64,000 bases of DNA, taken from positions 134,584 to 198,583 of the forward strand of contig CAYZED010000003.1 in the NCBI GenBank assembly GCA_964477445.1, written 5' to 3'. How positions within the stretch are numbered: position 1 is the first letter of the stretch; each line of letters starts with the position of its first letter. A model generated the notes under the pieces. The model was not told the DNA's origin, did not search any database, and was given only the letters and a program-made list of their open reading frames with translations. This document shows positions 44,392 through 53,340 of this stretch, piece after piece. The translations under genes and the position numbers were made by a program. This DNA comes from CAYZED01 sp964477445. GTDB taxonomy: Bacteria > Bacillota > Clostridia > Lutisporales > Lutisporaceae.

Positions 44392-44450
44392 AAATAGACT
44401 TCACCAAATTTATTTTTATAAATGTTGCGAAGTCTATTTTTTTCTTTTTT
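44392..44450 (+). terminator. Terminator after arcC
   Basis: An 11-bp stem (44392-44402 with 44429-44439; core ATAGACTTC) and a long T-rich tail. Confidence 0.88.
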
Positions 44451-44567
44451 TTGTCTTGTATTTTTACTAAAGGTTTAATATTATTATTCTAGCGATGATG
44501 TCAGAATTCTAATAGGAGAAAAACTTTTAGATTTCTGTCAAAAGCAAAAATAATAAGGAGGTCTACT

Positions 44568-45857
44568 ATGTCAAGAAGAGTAATTCAGGTTGAAGAGAAG
44601 CTCCCAATGTGGGAAAGTATCCCCCTAAGTTTCCAGCATTTATTCGCTATGTTCGGTGCCTCAGTATTGGTTCCAATTTTGTTCAATATTAATCCTGCTA
44701 CGGTGTTAATGATGAACGGGATAGGAACACTAATCTATATCTTTATAACAAAAGGAAAAATCCCAGCCTTCCTAGGTTCGAGTTTTGCGTTCCTTTCTCC
44801 GGTTTTCGCGGTGATGGCAGTTAGCAATTATAACTCAGCTTTGGGAGGTTTTATTGCGGCCGGGCTTGTATTTATAATCGTTGCACTTATTATTAAATTC
44901 GCGGGCAATAAATGGGTTGGAGTTGTTTTCCCACCTGCAGCTATGGGAGCTATAGTAGCCATCATCGGGCTTGAACTAGCACCAGTGGCCGCAAAAATGG
45001 CAGGGCTTATACCAGATACTAGTAATCCAACGCTTTATATGGATCCTAAAGTTTTATTGGTTTCACTATCTACATTAGCAATAATTGTACTTGGATCAAT
45101 ACTATTTAGAGGATTTATGGCAATAATACCGATTTTGGTCGGTGTAATATGGGGCTATGGATTATCACTCTTCTTAGGAATAGTAAATTTTGCACCTATC
45201 GCTAAAGCAAGTTGGATTGCATTACCTACTATTTACACACCAGAATTCAATATCACAGCAATAATTACTATACTTCCAGCGGCTTTCGTTGTTATCGCTG
45301 AACACATAGGACATCTTATAGTTACAGAAAAAATAGTTGGAAGAGACCTTATAAAAGACCCAGGACTACACAGATCACTCATGGGCGACGGTGTTTCTAC
45401 ACTTTTATCCGGTTTAGTTGGATCAGTTCCAACTACAACTTACGGCGAAAATATTGGCGTTTTGGCTATTACTAAAGTTTACAGTGTTTGGGTAATTGCA
45501 GGCGCTGCAATAATTTCAATAATTATTGCTTTCATCGGAAAATTTGCAGCAGCTATTCAAACAATTCCGACACCAGTAATGGGTGGCGTATCGCTTATTC
45601 TTTTCGGAGTAATCGCAGCATCAGGTATTAGAATGCTTGTTGAAGAAAAAGTTGACTACAGCAAACCTAAAAATTTGATGTTAACATCAGTAGTTCTTTT
45701 AGTTGGTTTATCAGGCGCACATATTATAGTAGGAAAAGACATCAGAATTACTGGAATGGTTCTTGCGACACTAGTGGCGATAGTTCTTAGTTTGTTAATA
45801 AAATTATTTGAAGTAGTTGGATTAACAAAGAAGGCTGAAGAAGACATTCAGGGGTAA
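44568..45857 (+). CDS. uraA: Uracil permease, NCS2/UraA family
   Basis: A 429-residue nucleobase:cation symporter with about 12-14 membrane segments. Motifs are SFQHLFAMFGASVLVP near residue 21, a conserved Glu/His segment VIAEHIGHL near 242, and the NCS2 region GSVPTTTYGENIG near 286. Uracil is the most likely substrate. It follows the arcC terminator with its own AAGGAGG site; no PyrR-binding leader is recognised. Confidence 0.93.
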   Translation: MSRRVIQVEEKLPMWESIPLSFQHLFAMFGASVLVPILFNINPATVLMMNGIGTLIYIFITKGKIPAFLGSSFAFLSPVFAVMAVSNYNSALGGFIAAGLVFIIVALIIKFAGNKWVGVVFPPAAMGAIVAIIGLELAPVAAKMAGLIPDTSNPTLYMDPKVLLVSLSTLAIIVLGSILFRGFMAIIPILVGVIWGYGLSLFLGIVNFAPIAKASWIALPTIYTPEFNITAIITILPAAFVVIAEHIGHLIVTEKIVGRDLIKDPGLHRSLMGDGVSTLLSGLVGSVPTTTYGENIGVLAITKVYSVWVIAGAAIISIIIAFIGKFAAAIQTIPTPVMGGVSLILFGVIAASGIRMLVEEKVDYSKPKNLMLTSVVLLVGLSGAHIIVGKDIRITGMVLATLVAIVLSLLIKLFEVVGLTKKAEEDIQG

Positions 45858-45961
45858 AAGGGGCGCTTATTCTGGGATAAGTTCAAAAATATAACGAAGA
45901 CAGACAGTATTTAAAGGAAATGCTACTTGTTTAGCAAAAGTTGAAAAACAAAGAATAAACG

Positions 45962-45996
45962 AAAGCACATCAAATCGGTGGGCTTTTGTTTTTTTA
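45962..45996 (+). terminator. Terminator after uraA, first hairpin
   Basis: AAAGCACA (45962-45969) pairs with TGGGCTTT (45979-45986, one mismatch), then a T-rich run. Confidence 0.7.
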
Positions 45997-46002
45997 ATAC
46001 AT

Positions 46003-46030
46003 AAACCACTATACTTTATAGTGGTTTTAT
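46003..46030 (+). terminator. Second hairpin after uraA
   Basis: A perfect 11-bp stem AAACCACTATA with TATAGTGGTTT around a CTT loop. It probably backs up the preceding terminator. Confidence 0.7.
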
Positions 46031-46157
46031 TGTACACTATTTTAAAAGTGTTTTAATAATACATACGAATGCAAGTGAAATTGTTATACATATTACTTAT
46101 GTATATTAGCTTATATATATTTTAGGATGTGATTGCTTGATATTAAGAGGGTTTAGC

Positions 46158-47159
46158 ATGCGAGCCGCCGCTAAGATAAATTTGTCATTGGATGTTATAA
46201 GAAAAAGGGAAGACGGTTATCACGATTTATCAATGATAATGCAATCCCTTAAGTTGCACGACATTGTGACGGTAAGGCCAGCGAGTGAAGGTATAATAGA
46301 AGTTTATTCGGGGACTAAGTATGCACCAAACGGAGCTGGAAACACGGTATACGCCGCGGCCCAGCTCATCCGGCAGGAGTTCGGAATTCGCCACGGAATC
46401 GAAATTAGCGTCCTTAAGCGAATTCCTGTGGCTGCCGGATTAGCCGGCGGCAGCGCCGACGCTGCCGCCGCCCTGAAGCTCATGAACAGGCTCTGGAAGC
46501 TGGGTTTGAGCCTGCGGGAGCTTCAGGAGCTGGGGCTACGCATTGGGGCGGACGTTCCTTTTTGTTTGGAAAATGGAACGTGTCTAGCTGAAGGCGTAGG
46601 GGAGCGGCTTACTAAGATTTCGCAAAATGTGTTTTCAAAAAATATCGGGATTCTTATATGTAAACCGCCGGTTGCGGTTTCGACAGCGCAGGTTTTTGGC
46701 GCGTATAATTTAAATAACACTTGTGAAACTGTCGAAGTATGCAAGTCTGATGAAATCATTCAAATTAATGAAAATAATGAAACCACCAATAGTGGTCTGA
46801 AGAGACAAATGAAAGATCAGTTTTCTGCACAAAAGTTATCCCATCCAGATAATCCTGCTCTGATTAAAAACATCGAAAATGGAGAACTAAAAAAACTAGC
46901 TAGTGGAATGGTAAATGTGCTAGAAAATGTGACCATAAAAATTCTTCCTGTGATAGAGGATATTAAAAACGAAATGATTTCATATGGAGCGCTAGGAAGT
47001 ATGATGAGTGGAAGTGGACCTTCTGTTTTTGGGATTTTTGATGATAAAGAAAACATGAAAAAAGCTTATATAAACATGAAAAAGAAATACAAAGAAACAT
47101 TTTTGACAGAAACATCAGATTCGGAATGGTGTGACGATATAAAAAATTTGCGGAGGTAA
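46158..47159 (+). CDS. ispE: 4-diphosphocytidyl-2-C-methyl-D-erythritol kinase
   Basis: A 333-residue GHMP kinase of the MEP isoprenoid pathway. Motifs are AAAKINLSLDVIRKREDGYH at the N-terminus, the ATP loop PVAAGLAGGSADAAAALKLM near 94, and MSGSGPSVFGIF near 285. A ~50-residue insert-like region around 185-235 lengthens it a little. The start chosen is the ATG at 46158, 7 bases after AAGAGG; an in-frame TTG lies at 46137. About 240 bases in the middle of the gene are strikingly G+C rich, unlike the rest of the gene. A GntR regulator follows after 5 bases. Confidence 0.95.
   Translation: MRAAAKINLSLDVIRKREDGYHDLSMIMQSLKLHDIVTVRPASEGIIEVYSGTKYAPNGAGNTVYAAAQLIRQEFGIRHGIEISVLKRIPVAAGLAGGSADAAAALKLMNRLWKLGLSLRELQELGLRIGADVPFCLENGTCLAEGVGERLTKISQNVFSKNIGILICKPPVAVSTAQVFGAYNLNNTCETVEVCKSDEIIQINENNETTNSGLKRQMKDQFSAQKLSHPDNPALIKNIENGELKKLASGMVNVLENVTIKILPVIEDIKNEMISYGALGSMMSGSGPSVFGIFDDKENMKKAYINMKKKYKETFLTETSDSEWCDDIKNLRR
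46321..46560 (+). other. GC-rich patch inside ispE
   Basis: By direct count 148 of 240 bases (62%) are G or C. Segments 46741-46800 and 46861-46920 of the same gene have 19 of 60 (32%) each. The patch covers the ATP-binding region and keeps the reading frame intact. Confidence 0.9.
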
Positions 47160-47164
47160 GAGAA

Positions 47165-47863
47165 ATGAATGAGTATGAGTTGAAGATTGACATCTATAAG
47201 CCACTGAGGGACGTGGTGTTTGATTCTATCAGGGCGGCAATACTAACGGGTTCTATTAAGCCAGGAGAGAGGCTTATGGAAGTCCAGATGGCTGAAAAGC
47301 TCGGTGTTAGTCGAACGCCAATAAGGGAAGCTATTCGAAAGCTAGAACTGGAAGGATTAGTTATAATGATTCCTAGAAAGGGTGTCTATGTAGCAGATCT
47401 TTCTGTAAAAGATATTACAGACGTGCTAGAAATTAGAGCAGCACTTGAAGGTTTAGCCGCGGGATTAGCTGCTGCAAGAGTTACAGAAGAAGAGAATGAA
47501 GAAATTCGAAAAGCTGCAGTCTCTTTTGATGAAGCTATTAAGGGTGATGATTTTGAGCTGATAGTTGCGAAAGATATTGAGTTCCATGACAAAATTTTTA
47601 ATGCTACCAGTAATGACAAATTACTAATTTTGCTGAGCAATTTAAGAGAGCAAATCCAAAGATTTAGAGTTATGATGCTCAAGAAAACAAGCAAGTTAAA
47701 AGATCTATCTCATGAACATAAAGAAATTGCTGAAGCTATAAGAAACAAAGATATGGAAAAAGCCTCGAAGTTAGCCAAAATCCATGTTGAGCAGGCAGAA
47801 TATCATATAATAAAAATGGTTGAAAGCACAAGTGAGCTAACATCTAATTCGGTTGAAAAATAA
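47165..47863 (+). CDS. GntR family (FadR/FCD) transcriptional regulator
   Basis: 232 residues with a winged helix-turn-helix (about 13-80; MAEKLGVSRTPIREAIRKLE) and a C-terminal FCD domain (about 88-215; VLEIRAALEGLAAGLAA, FHDKIFNATSNDKLL) of the type that binds a metal and a small carboxylate. The effector is unknown. The ATG follows GGAGG, 5 bases after ispE, and the end adjoins the methyltransferase gene, so ispE-gntR-trmN6-rsmI form one operon. Confidence 0.94.
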   Translation: MNEYELKIDIYKPLRDVVFDSIRAAILTGSIKPGERLMEVQMAEKLGVSRTPIREAIRKLELEGLVIMIPRKGVYVADLSVKDITDVLEIRAALEGLAAGLAAARVTEEENEEIRKAAVSFDEAIKGDDFELIVAKDIEFHDKIFNATSNDKLLILLSNLREQIQRFRVMMLKKTSKLKDLSHEHKEIAEAIRNKDMEKASKLAKIHVEQAEYHIIKMVESTSELTSNSVEK

Positions 47864-47867
47864 CTTT

Positions 47868-48656
47868 ATGAAAATCAAGGGAAATTTATCAAATGGGAAT
47901 GTCCCAGTTAATGAAGACGAAAGCATCGACGACCTTCAGAATGGTTATCACATTATCCAAAAGAAGAACGCATTTCGCTACGGTGTTGACGCAGTGCTAT
48001 TAGCTGATTTTGTTAAAACAAAAAAGAATGACAAAGTTCTCGAAATTGGAACTGGGACTGGAATTATTCCAATACTTATGATTGCCAGAGCAAAAGAACG
48101 CTATATTCCAGCGGTAATTGAAGCCGTGGAAGTTCAAAATCACATGGCTGAAATGGCTAGTCGCAGTGTGGAACTTAATAGTCTGCAAGATTTAATCAAA
48201 ATAAAAAATATTGATATTAGGAATTATGACAAAGAATTAAAAAAAGCAGAATATGATGTTGTAGTTATGAATCCGCCATATATGCGTACAGAAAAGGGAA
48301 TTAATTGTCCTGATGAAAGTCGCAATATAGCATGCTTTGAGGTTAAAGGAACACTTGAAGAACTGATTGGCAGCGCTAGAGATTTGCTAAAAACTGGCGG
48401 CAAACTTTTTATGATTCAAAGAGCGGACAGATTAGTGGATGTTTTTTGTGCGATGAGAGCCGTGGGAATTGAGCCAAAGAAAATAAGATTTGTTCAATCT
48501 AAGCCAAGAAGCAAGCCGCACCTTATATTAATTATGGGAAGCCGAAATGGCGGAGTTGAATTAATATTTGACGATCCCCTTATTATTTACGAAGAGGAGG
48601 GCACATATACGAAAGACGCGCTTGAAATCTATGGAAGAGAGCAGGATGTCACATGA
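47868..48656 (+). CDS. trmN6: tRNA1(Val) adenine-N6 methyltransferase-like protein
   Basis: A ~262-residue class I methyltransferase. The SAM motif is VLEIGTGTGIIPILM near residue 53 and the N6-adenine catalytic motif VVMNPPYMRTEKG near 132. It is similar to Bacillus YabB/TrmN6, which precedes rsmI. No clear Shine-Dalgarno site precedes the ATG at 47868; a TTG at 47853, overlapping the gntR end, is the alternative. Its stop overlaps the rsmI start by 4 bases. Confidence 0.9.
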   Translation: MKIKGNLSNGNVPVNEDESIDDLQNGYHIIQKKNAFRYGVDAVLLADFVKTKKNDKVLEIGTGTGIIPILMIARAKERYIPAVIEAVEVQNHMAEMASRSVELNSLQDLIKIKNIDIRNYDKELKKAEYDVVVMNPPYMRTEKGINCPDESRNIACFEVKGTLEELIGSARDLLKTGGKLFMIQRADRLVDVFCAMRAVGIEPKKIRFVQSKPRSKPHLILIMGSRNGGVELIFDDPLIIYEEEGTYTKDALEIYGREQDVT

Positions 48657-49510
48657 CAGATAAAAAAGAAAAAGGGAAATTGTTTCTCTGTGGTACACCT
48701 ATAGGTAATCTCAGTGATGCTAGCGAACGATTGAAACGGACTTTGGAAGAAGTTGAACTAATTGCAGCAGAGGACACTCGGGAATCAGTAAAACTTCTGA
48801 ATTATTTTGAAATAAAAAACAAACTTTTTAGTTATCATGAACACAATAAAATTGAGGCTGGCGCATATTTAGTTGATAGATTATTAGACGGAATGAATGT
48901 TGCGTTGGTTTCTGACGCGGGAATGCCTGGGATATCAGACCCTGGCGAAGACTTGGTTAAGTTATGCATAGAAAAAGGAATAGAAATTATTCCGATTCCA
49001 GGTCCCACCGCTGCTATATCGGCATTAGTTGTTTCTGGACTATCTTGTGAGAGGTTTGTTTTTGAAGGATTTTTGCCTAAAGGGAAAAAAGATCGAAAAC
49101 AAAGGCTCGAAGAAATTGTAAATGAAACGAGAACCATGATATTTTATGAGGCGCCACATAGACTTTTGGATTTTTTGAAGGAGATTGAAAAATCGTTTGG
49201 GAATAGAAAAATTTCTGTTTCAAGAGAGATTACAAAGAAATTCGAGGAATGTCGAAGAGGTCGAATTGATGAGATAATAGCATATTTTGATGAAAAAGGT
49301 GTGCGTGGAGAATTTGTTATAATAGTCGAAGGAAATCAGGAAAATCCGATTGAAATATTTAAAAAAAGATGGGATAATATAAGCGTTGAGGATCACGTCG
49401 CTATTTATATAAGAGAGGGACTCGACAAAAGGGATGCGATTAAGAGAGTCGCTAATGACAGGGGCTTATCAAAAAGGGATATTTATAATTCCTGCATCGA
49501 CAAAGAATAA
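48653..49510 (+). CDS. rsmI: 16S rRNA (cytidine1402-2'-O)-methyltransferase RsmI
   Basis: A 285-residue tetrapyrrole-methylase-fold enzyme. Motifs are LFLCGTPIGNLSDASERL near residue 10, AAEDTRESVKLL near 38, LVSDAGMPGISDPG near 83, and FYEAPHRLLDFL near 164. It acts with RsmH on C1402. The ATG overlaps the trmN6 stop. Confidence 0.97.
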   Translation: MTDKKEKGKLFLCGTPIGNLSDASERLKRTLEEVELIAAEDTRESVKLLNYFEIKNKLFSYHEHNKIEAGAYLVDRLLDGMNVALVSDAGMPGISDPGEDLVKLCIEKGIEIIPIPGPTAAISALVVSGLSCERFVFEGFLPKGKKDRKQRLEEIVNETRTMIFYEAPHRLLDFLKEIEKSFGNRKISVSREITKKFEECRRGRIDEIIAYFDEKGVRGEFVIIVEGNQENPIEIFKKRWDNISVEDHVAIYIREGLDKRDAIKRVANDRGLSKRDIYNSCIDKE

Positions 49511-49554
49511 CCGTAATAATTAGTGTTGCGGAGTTAAGAGAAAGGAGAATTGAG

Positions 49555-49752
49555 ATGAAATTTACAAAAGATATGACAATTGCTCAGGTTTTGAGAACAA
49601 GTCCTGACTCAACAGAAATACTCTCCGGCTTTGGGATGCATTGTTTCGGATGTCCAGGCGCTACAGCAGAATCATTAGAACAAGCTGCTCAAGTTCATGG
49701 ATTTGACGTAGAAGTTTTATTAGCAGCATTAAATCAAGAAGAACAAAACTAG
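49555..49752 (+). CDS. DUF1858 redox-disulfide domain protein
   Basis: A 65-residue single-domain protein with the motif SGFGMHCFGCPGATAESLEQ near residues 24-43, including the CxxC pair. This domain often accompanies hybrid-cluster or hydrogenase proteins and is assumed to be redox active; none is nearby. The ATG follows AAAGGAGA. A terminator follows, making it the end of the ispE-rsmI stretch. Confidence 0.9.
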   Translation: MKFTKDMTIAQVLRTSPDSTEILSGFGMHCFGCPGATAESLEQAAQVHGFDVEVLLAALNQEEQN

Positions 49753-49766
49753 AGATATTAAAATGT

Positions 49767-49802
49767 AAAAAATGCCTGGGCGAAAGCTCTGGCATTTTTT
49801 TT
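49767..49802 (+). terminator. Terminator after the DUF1858 gene
   Basis: AAAAAATGCC (49767-49776) pairs with GGCATTTTTT (49791-49800), with an inner GGGC-GAAA-GCTC stem closed by a GNRA-type loop, ending in a T-run. Confidence 0.92.
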
Positions 49803-49904
49803 TGGGAAAGTAGTTAATATTAATCACGTTGACGGATTGCATGAAAACGAATAAAATAGAAATTGGAAATGTTTTTCAAAAATCTAAAGATTGGAGGATA
49901 AAAC

Positions 49905-51302
49905 ATGTCGATAGAATCAAATCGAATTGAATATAAACTTATCCTTACAGATAAATTCGAAAAAGAAATTGTAGCTTTTTTAAATTATCATGAGGGTGGG
50001 ATAATTTATATTGGCATTGACAAAAATGCTAAAGTCATTGGAGTTGAAGACGCTGATCAACTTCAACTCAAGATAATTGATAGAATTAAAAATAACATAT
50101 TGCCAAATTCTCTTGGTCTATTTGACGTTGTTTTGGAGAATCGAGAAGATAAGCCTATAATCAAAATAATCGTTTCAAGTGGGACTGAGAAACCATACTA
50201 TATTAAAAGTTATGGAATGTCTCCAAATGGATGTTATTTGCGTGTTGGGAGCTCCGCACAGCCAATGACAACCTCTATGATTGATGAGATGTATGCAAAG
50301 CGTGTTAAAAAAGTCACACTTGGAAATATACCTTCCCCTAGAACAGAACTTACTTTTGAACAGCTCAAAATATATTATGAGGAAAAAGGGCTGAAGCTAG
50401 GTGAAAACTTTAAAAGAAATCTTGATTTGTTGATGACAGATGGCGGATATAATTACATTGCTTATTTGATTTCTGACAGTAATGGAACATCAATAAAAGT
50501 TTCAAAATATGCAGGAAAAGACAAGGTTGATTTAATTGAAAATGAAGAATATGGCTATTGTTCGCTCATAAAAGCCACAAATAGAGTTCTTGACAAGCTA
50601 ACTGTTGAAAATAAAACCTTTGCAAAAATAACATCAAAAGCGCGGCTAGAAAAGAAAATGGTAGATAGTGTTGCTCTTCGAGAAGCGGTTATTAATGCCA
50701 TTGTTCATAATGATTATACGAGGGAAGTGCCACCTGTTTTTGAAATCTATTCTGATAGAATAACAATTACATCTTATGGCGGTTTAGTTGAAGGATTGAC
50801 TAAAGAGGATTTTTTGAGCTGCCTTTCAATGCCTAGAAACAGAGAACTTATGCGCATTTTTAGAGATGTTGATTTAGTTGAGCAACTTGGTTCTGGTATG
50901 AGTAGAATTTTGAAGGCTTATAATGAGAGTATTTTTGAGTTTAAACCTAATTTTTTAATTATTACATTTCCATTTGAAGAGGGATATATTGTCGAACACA
51001 ATATAGAACATAATGTTGTAAATGAGATTGATAAAAGAGCAAACTATAAAAAAGCAAGCGGTAAAATAACGAGCGGTAAAAAAGCAAGCGGTAAAAATAT
51101 GAGCGTCAAATTACCTAAGCATGCAGATGAATTTATTGAATTTATTAGTCAAAATGGCAAAATAACAAATAGGGATGCGAGAGAACTAACTGGGCTAAGC
51201 GAAGCTAGAATAAGGGGAATATTTCTAGAGTTATGCGATTTGGATATTATCGAATCATTGGGGAGTTATCGCGACAGACATTATATACTAAAAAATTCAT
51301 AA
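49905..51302 (+). CDS. AlbA_2-type putative transcriptional regulator with HATPase-like domain
   Basis: 465 residues of the COG2865 type. An N-terminal AlbA_2 (divergent AAA_4) domain with SIESNRIEYKL and GGIIYIGIDKNAKVIGV covers about 1-130. A HATPase_c_4-like region around 255-360 has LREAVINAIVHNDY and QLGSGMSRILKAY. A Lys/Ser/Gly repeat linker (about 385-410) leads to a C-terminal winged helix (NGKITNRDARELTGLSEARI). It is probably DNA or nucleic-acid binding; targets unknown. The ATG follows TTGGAGG. It lies beside an AAA_14 ATPase. Confidence 0.85.
   Translation: MSIESNRIEYKLILTDKFEKEIVAFLNYHEGGIIYIGIDKNAKVIGVEDADQLQLKIIDRIKNNILPNSLGLFDVVLENREDKPIIKIIVSSGTEKPYYIKSYGMSPNGCYLRVGSSAQPMTTSMIDEMYAKRVKKVTLGNIPSPRTELTFEQLKIYYEEKGLKLGENFKRNLDLLMTDGGYNYIAYLISDSNGTSIKVSKYAGKDKVDLIENEEYGYCSLIKATNRVLDKLTVENKTFAKITSKARLEKKMVDSVALREAVINAIVHNDYTREVPPVFEIYSDRITITSYGGLVEGLTKEDFLSCLSMPRNRELMRIFRDVDLVEQLGSGMSRILKAYNESIFEFKPNFLIITFPFEEGYIVEHNIEHNVVNEIDKRANYKKASGKITSGKKASGKNMSVKLPKHADEFIEFISQNGKITNRDARELTGLSEARIRGIFLELCDLDIIESLGSYRDRHYILKNS
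51054..51115 (+). repeat. In-frame short repeats in the regulator's linker
   Basis: The string AGCGGTAAA recurs three times in frame with variants, coding for SGK units. Repeats of this kind can change copy number and linker length. Confidence 0.75.
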
Positions 51303-51330
51303 ACCGAACTTTACAAAACTTCGAAAATAA

Positions 51331-51362
51331 TCAATTTTGTAAAACGAGATTTACAAAATTGA
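51331..51362. promoter_or_regulatory. Palindromic operator of the AAA_14 gene
   Basis: A perfect 13-bp inverted repeat TCAATTTTGTAAA ... TTTACAAAATTGA (51331-51343 and 51350-51362). A further half site TTTACAAAA lies at 51310-51318. The right arm overlaps the -35 hexamer of the promoter that follows. Confidence 0.8.
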
Positions 51363-51387
51363 CACTTCTGCGCAGTAATGATAATAT
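51359..51387 (+). promoter_or_regulatory. Promoter of the AAA_14 gene
   Basis: TTGACA (51359-51364), a 17-base spacer and TAATAT (51382-51387). The predicted start is about 25 bases before the coding region. Confidence 0.88.
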
Positions 51388-51419
51388 GGATTTATAAAAG
51401 TTGCAAAGAGGTGAAATTG

Positions 51420-52613
51420 ATGATTGAAAGAAAAGAAATCTTGGAAGACCTGATAAACCTTAAGGACAAGAATGTAATAAAGGTAGTAACCGGAATCCGT
51501 CGTTGCGGGAAATCAACTATATTTGAGTTGTTCCAAAATTACTTAATAGAACATGGGGTAGAAGACAAACAGATAATCACGGTAAACCTCGAAGACGGTG
51601 ATTTCAGAGATATTAGATCATCAAATGAACTATTCGAATATGTAGAAGTCAGAATGATAAAAGATAAGAAAAATTATATATTTCTAGACGAAGTCCAGCA
51701 AATAAATAATTTTCAAGAGGGAGTAGACTGGTTGTATGCAAAAAAGAATGTGGATTTGTATATAACAGGCTCCAACGCTTTTTTATTATCGGGAGAACTC
51801 GCAACGCTACTTTCGGGTAGATATGTCGAAATAAAAATGCTACCGCTCTCATTTAAGGAATATGTTTCGGCATACCCAAATAATAAGAATTTTGCAGAAT
51901 TATATATGGATTACTTACAAAACAGCTCTTTTCCAGGAACGCTTGAACTAGAAAGAAAAAAAGATATCAGAACATATCTTGAAGGCATATATAACACAAT
52001 TCTTCTAAAAGACATTGTTACAAGAAAAAAAATATCTGATCCTACATTACTTAAAAGAGTTATAGAATTTATTTTTGATAATATAGGCAATATATGTTCC
52101 TCTACGAAGATAGCAAATTCTATGACATCTGCTGGTAGAAAGATAAGCGTGCCAACTGTTGAAAGCTATCTTGCCGCTCTGGCTGACAGTTTTATTATTT
52201 ATAGAGCAGGCAGATACGATATAAAAGGAAAAGCATATCTAACAACTGGCTCAAAATACTACGTGGCGGATATTGGACTTCGTTATTACCTTTTGGGCAC
52301 AAAACATACAGATATGGGACACATTCTCGAGAATATTGTTTTTCTTGAACTTTTAAGAAGAGGTTATGAGGTTTATATTGGTAAAATAGGTGCTGCCGAG
52401 GTTGACTTTATAGCTATTAATGAGGAAGGCGAATCATACTACCAGGTAGCTCAAACAGTAATGGAAGAAATGACACTAAAGAGGGAACTCGCATCTTTGG
52501 ATGCCATAAAAGATCATAACCCCAAGTATTTACTTACAATGGACTATGCTCCACATACTTCTCATAATGGCATTAAACAAATGAATGTATTGGAATGGCT
52601 GTTGAAGGAGTGA
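51420..52613 (+). CDS. AAA_14/DUF4143 ATP-binding protein
   Basis: 397 residues. The Walker A is GIRRCGKSTIFELF near 28 and the Walker B NYIFLDEVQQI near 82. A C-terminal DUF4143 domain (about 190-340) contains YYVADIGLRYYLLG and a nuclease-like stretch GHILENIVFLELLRRG, VYIGKIGAAEVDFIA near 300-335. The family is widespread and of unknown function. The start is the ATG at 51420 after AGAGGTG; an in-frame ATG at 51378 lies within the promoter. Operator and promoter suggest self-limited expression. Confidence 0.9.
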   Translation: MIERKEILEDLINLKDKNVIKVVTGIRRCGKSTIFELFQNYLIEHGVEDKQIITVNLEDGDFRDIRSSNELFEYVEVRMIKDKKNYIFLDEVQQINNFQEGVDWLYAKKNVDLYITGSNAFLLSGELATLLSGRYVEIKMLPLSFKEYVSAYPNNKNFAELYMDYLQNSSFPGTLELERKKDIRTYLEGIYNTILLKDIVTRKKISDPTLLKRVIEFIFDNIGNICSSTKIANSMTSAGRKISVPTVESYLAALADSFIIYRAGRYDIKGKAYLTTGSKYYVADIGLRYYLLGTKHTDMGHILENIVFLELLRRGYEVYIGKIGAAEVDFIAINEEGESYYQVAQTVMEEMTLKRELASLDAIKDHNPKYLLTMDYAPHTSHNGIKQMNVLEWLLKE

Positions 52614-52764
52614 GATTATTTTCATTGCAGTATTTACTTATTGGCTAATGCCTCTTCTGATAAAATAGGTTTGCCTAAATGTATTTGATATGAAGCAAAT
52701 CCTTGACTATGAGAAAATAATATCGCCACATCACTACAATATATCTAATTATTAGGAGAAAAAA

Positions 52765-53289
52765 ATGAAAAACAAAAAATGGACACTAATAACTGTCGTT
52801 TCGATAACTGTTTTAATCCTGTGCATATTCGGATATAACATTTATCAGAATAGCTTAATAAAAGATAGCTATGTAACACTAACAAATCATAATAATGTCT
52901 ATACTGATACAAACTTTGATTTTTCGATCTCTTTTCCAGAGGAATGGAGCTACAAAATTGATGATGTTATTAAACCCACAGCAGAAAGAGAAGGCAGTCC
53001 TGATGGAGGAATTATGATCTACGTCAATAAAGAAAAAAGCGAAAGAATATATGTAAAAGGTTCCCTTGGTCAAATAGGAATTAAATTAGATGATTTTTCA
53101 ACTAAGAAATTTAAAGCCAATTCTGGACTTACTGGCAATTTATATAGACGAATTAGCAAAGAAAAAATTGAAGAATACTTGATTTCAAGTGATGAATTTC
53201 ATATGGTATATATTTATATGGACATTAATAAATATAGTAAATATGAAAATCAGATTACTGAAGTTTTGAAAAGCTTAGAGATAAGATAA
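52765..53289 (+). CDS. Membrane-anchored protein of unknown function
   Basis: 174 residues. One N-terminal membrane anchor (about 7-27, TLITVVSITVLILCIFGYNI) is followed by an exported domain that includes FDFSISFPEEWSYKID, the kind of sequence seen in PsbP-like or DUF-type extracytoplasmic domains. There is no lipobox. The ATG follows TTAGGAGAA. I do not recognise a family with confidence. Confidence 0.75.
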   Translation: MKNKKWTLITVVSITVLILCIFGYNIYQNSLIKDSYVTLTNHNNVYTDTNFDFSISFPEEWSYKIDDVIKPTAEREGSPDGGIMIYVNKEKSERIYVKGSLGQIGIKLDDFSTKKFKANSGLTGNLYRRISKEKIEEYLISSDEFHMVYIYMDINKYSKYENQITEVLKSLEIR

Positions 53290-53340
53290 AAAAATACTAT
53301 GAAATAAATCTTTTCTGCAAATTATATTATTACCACATTT

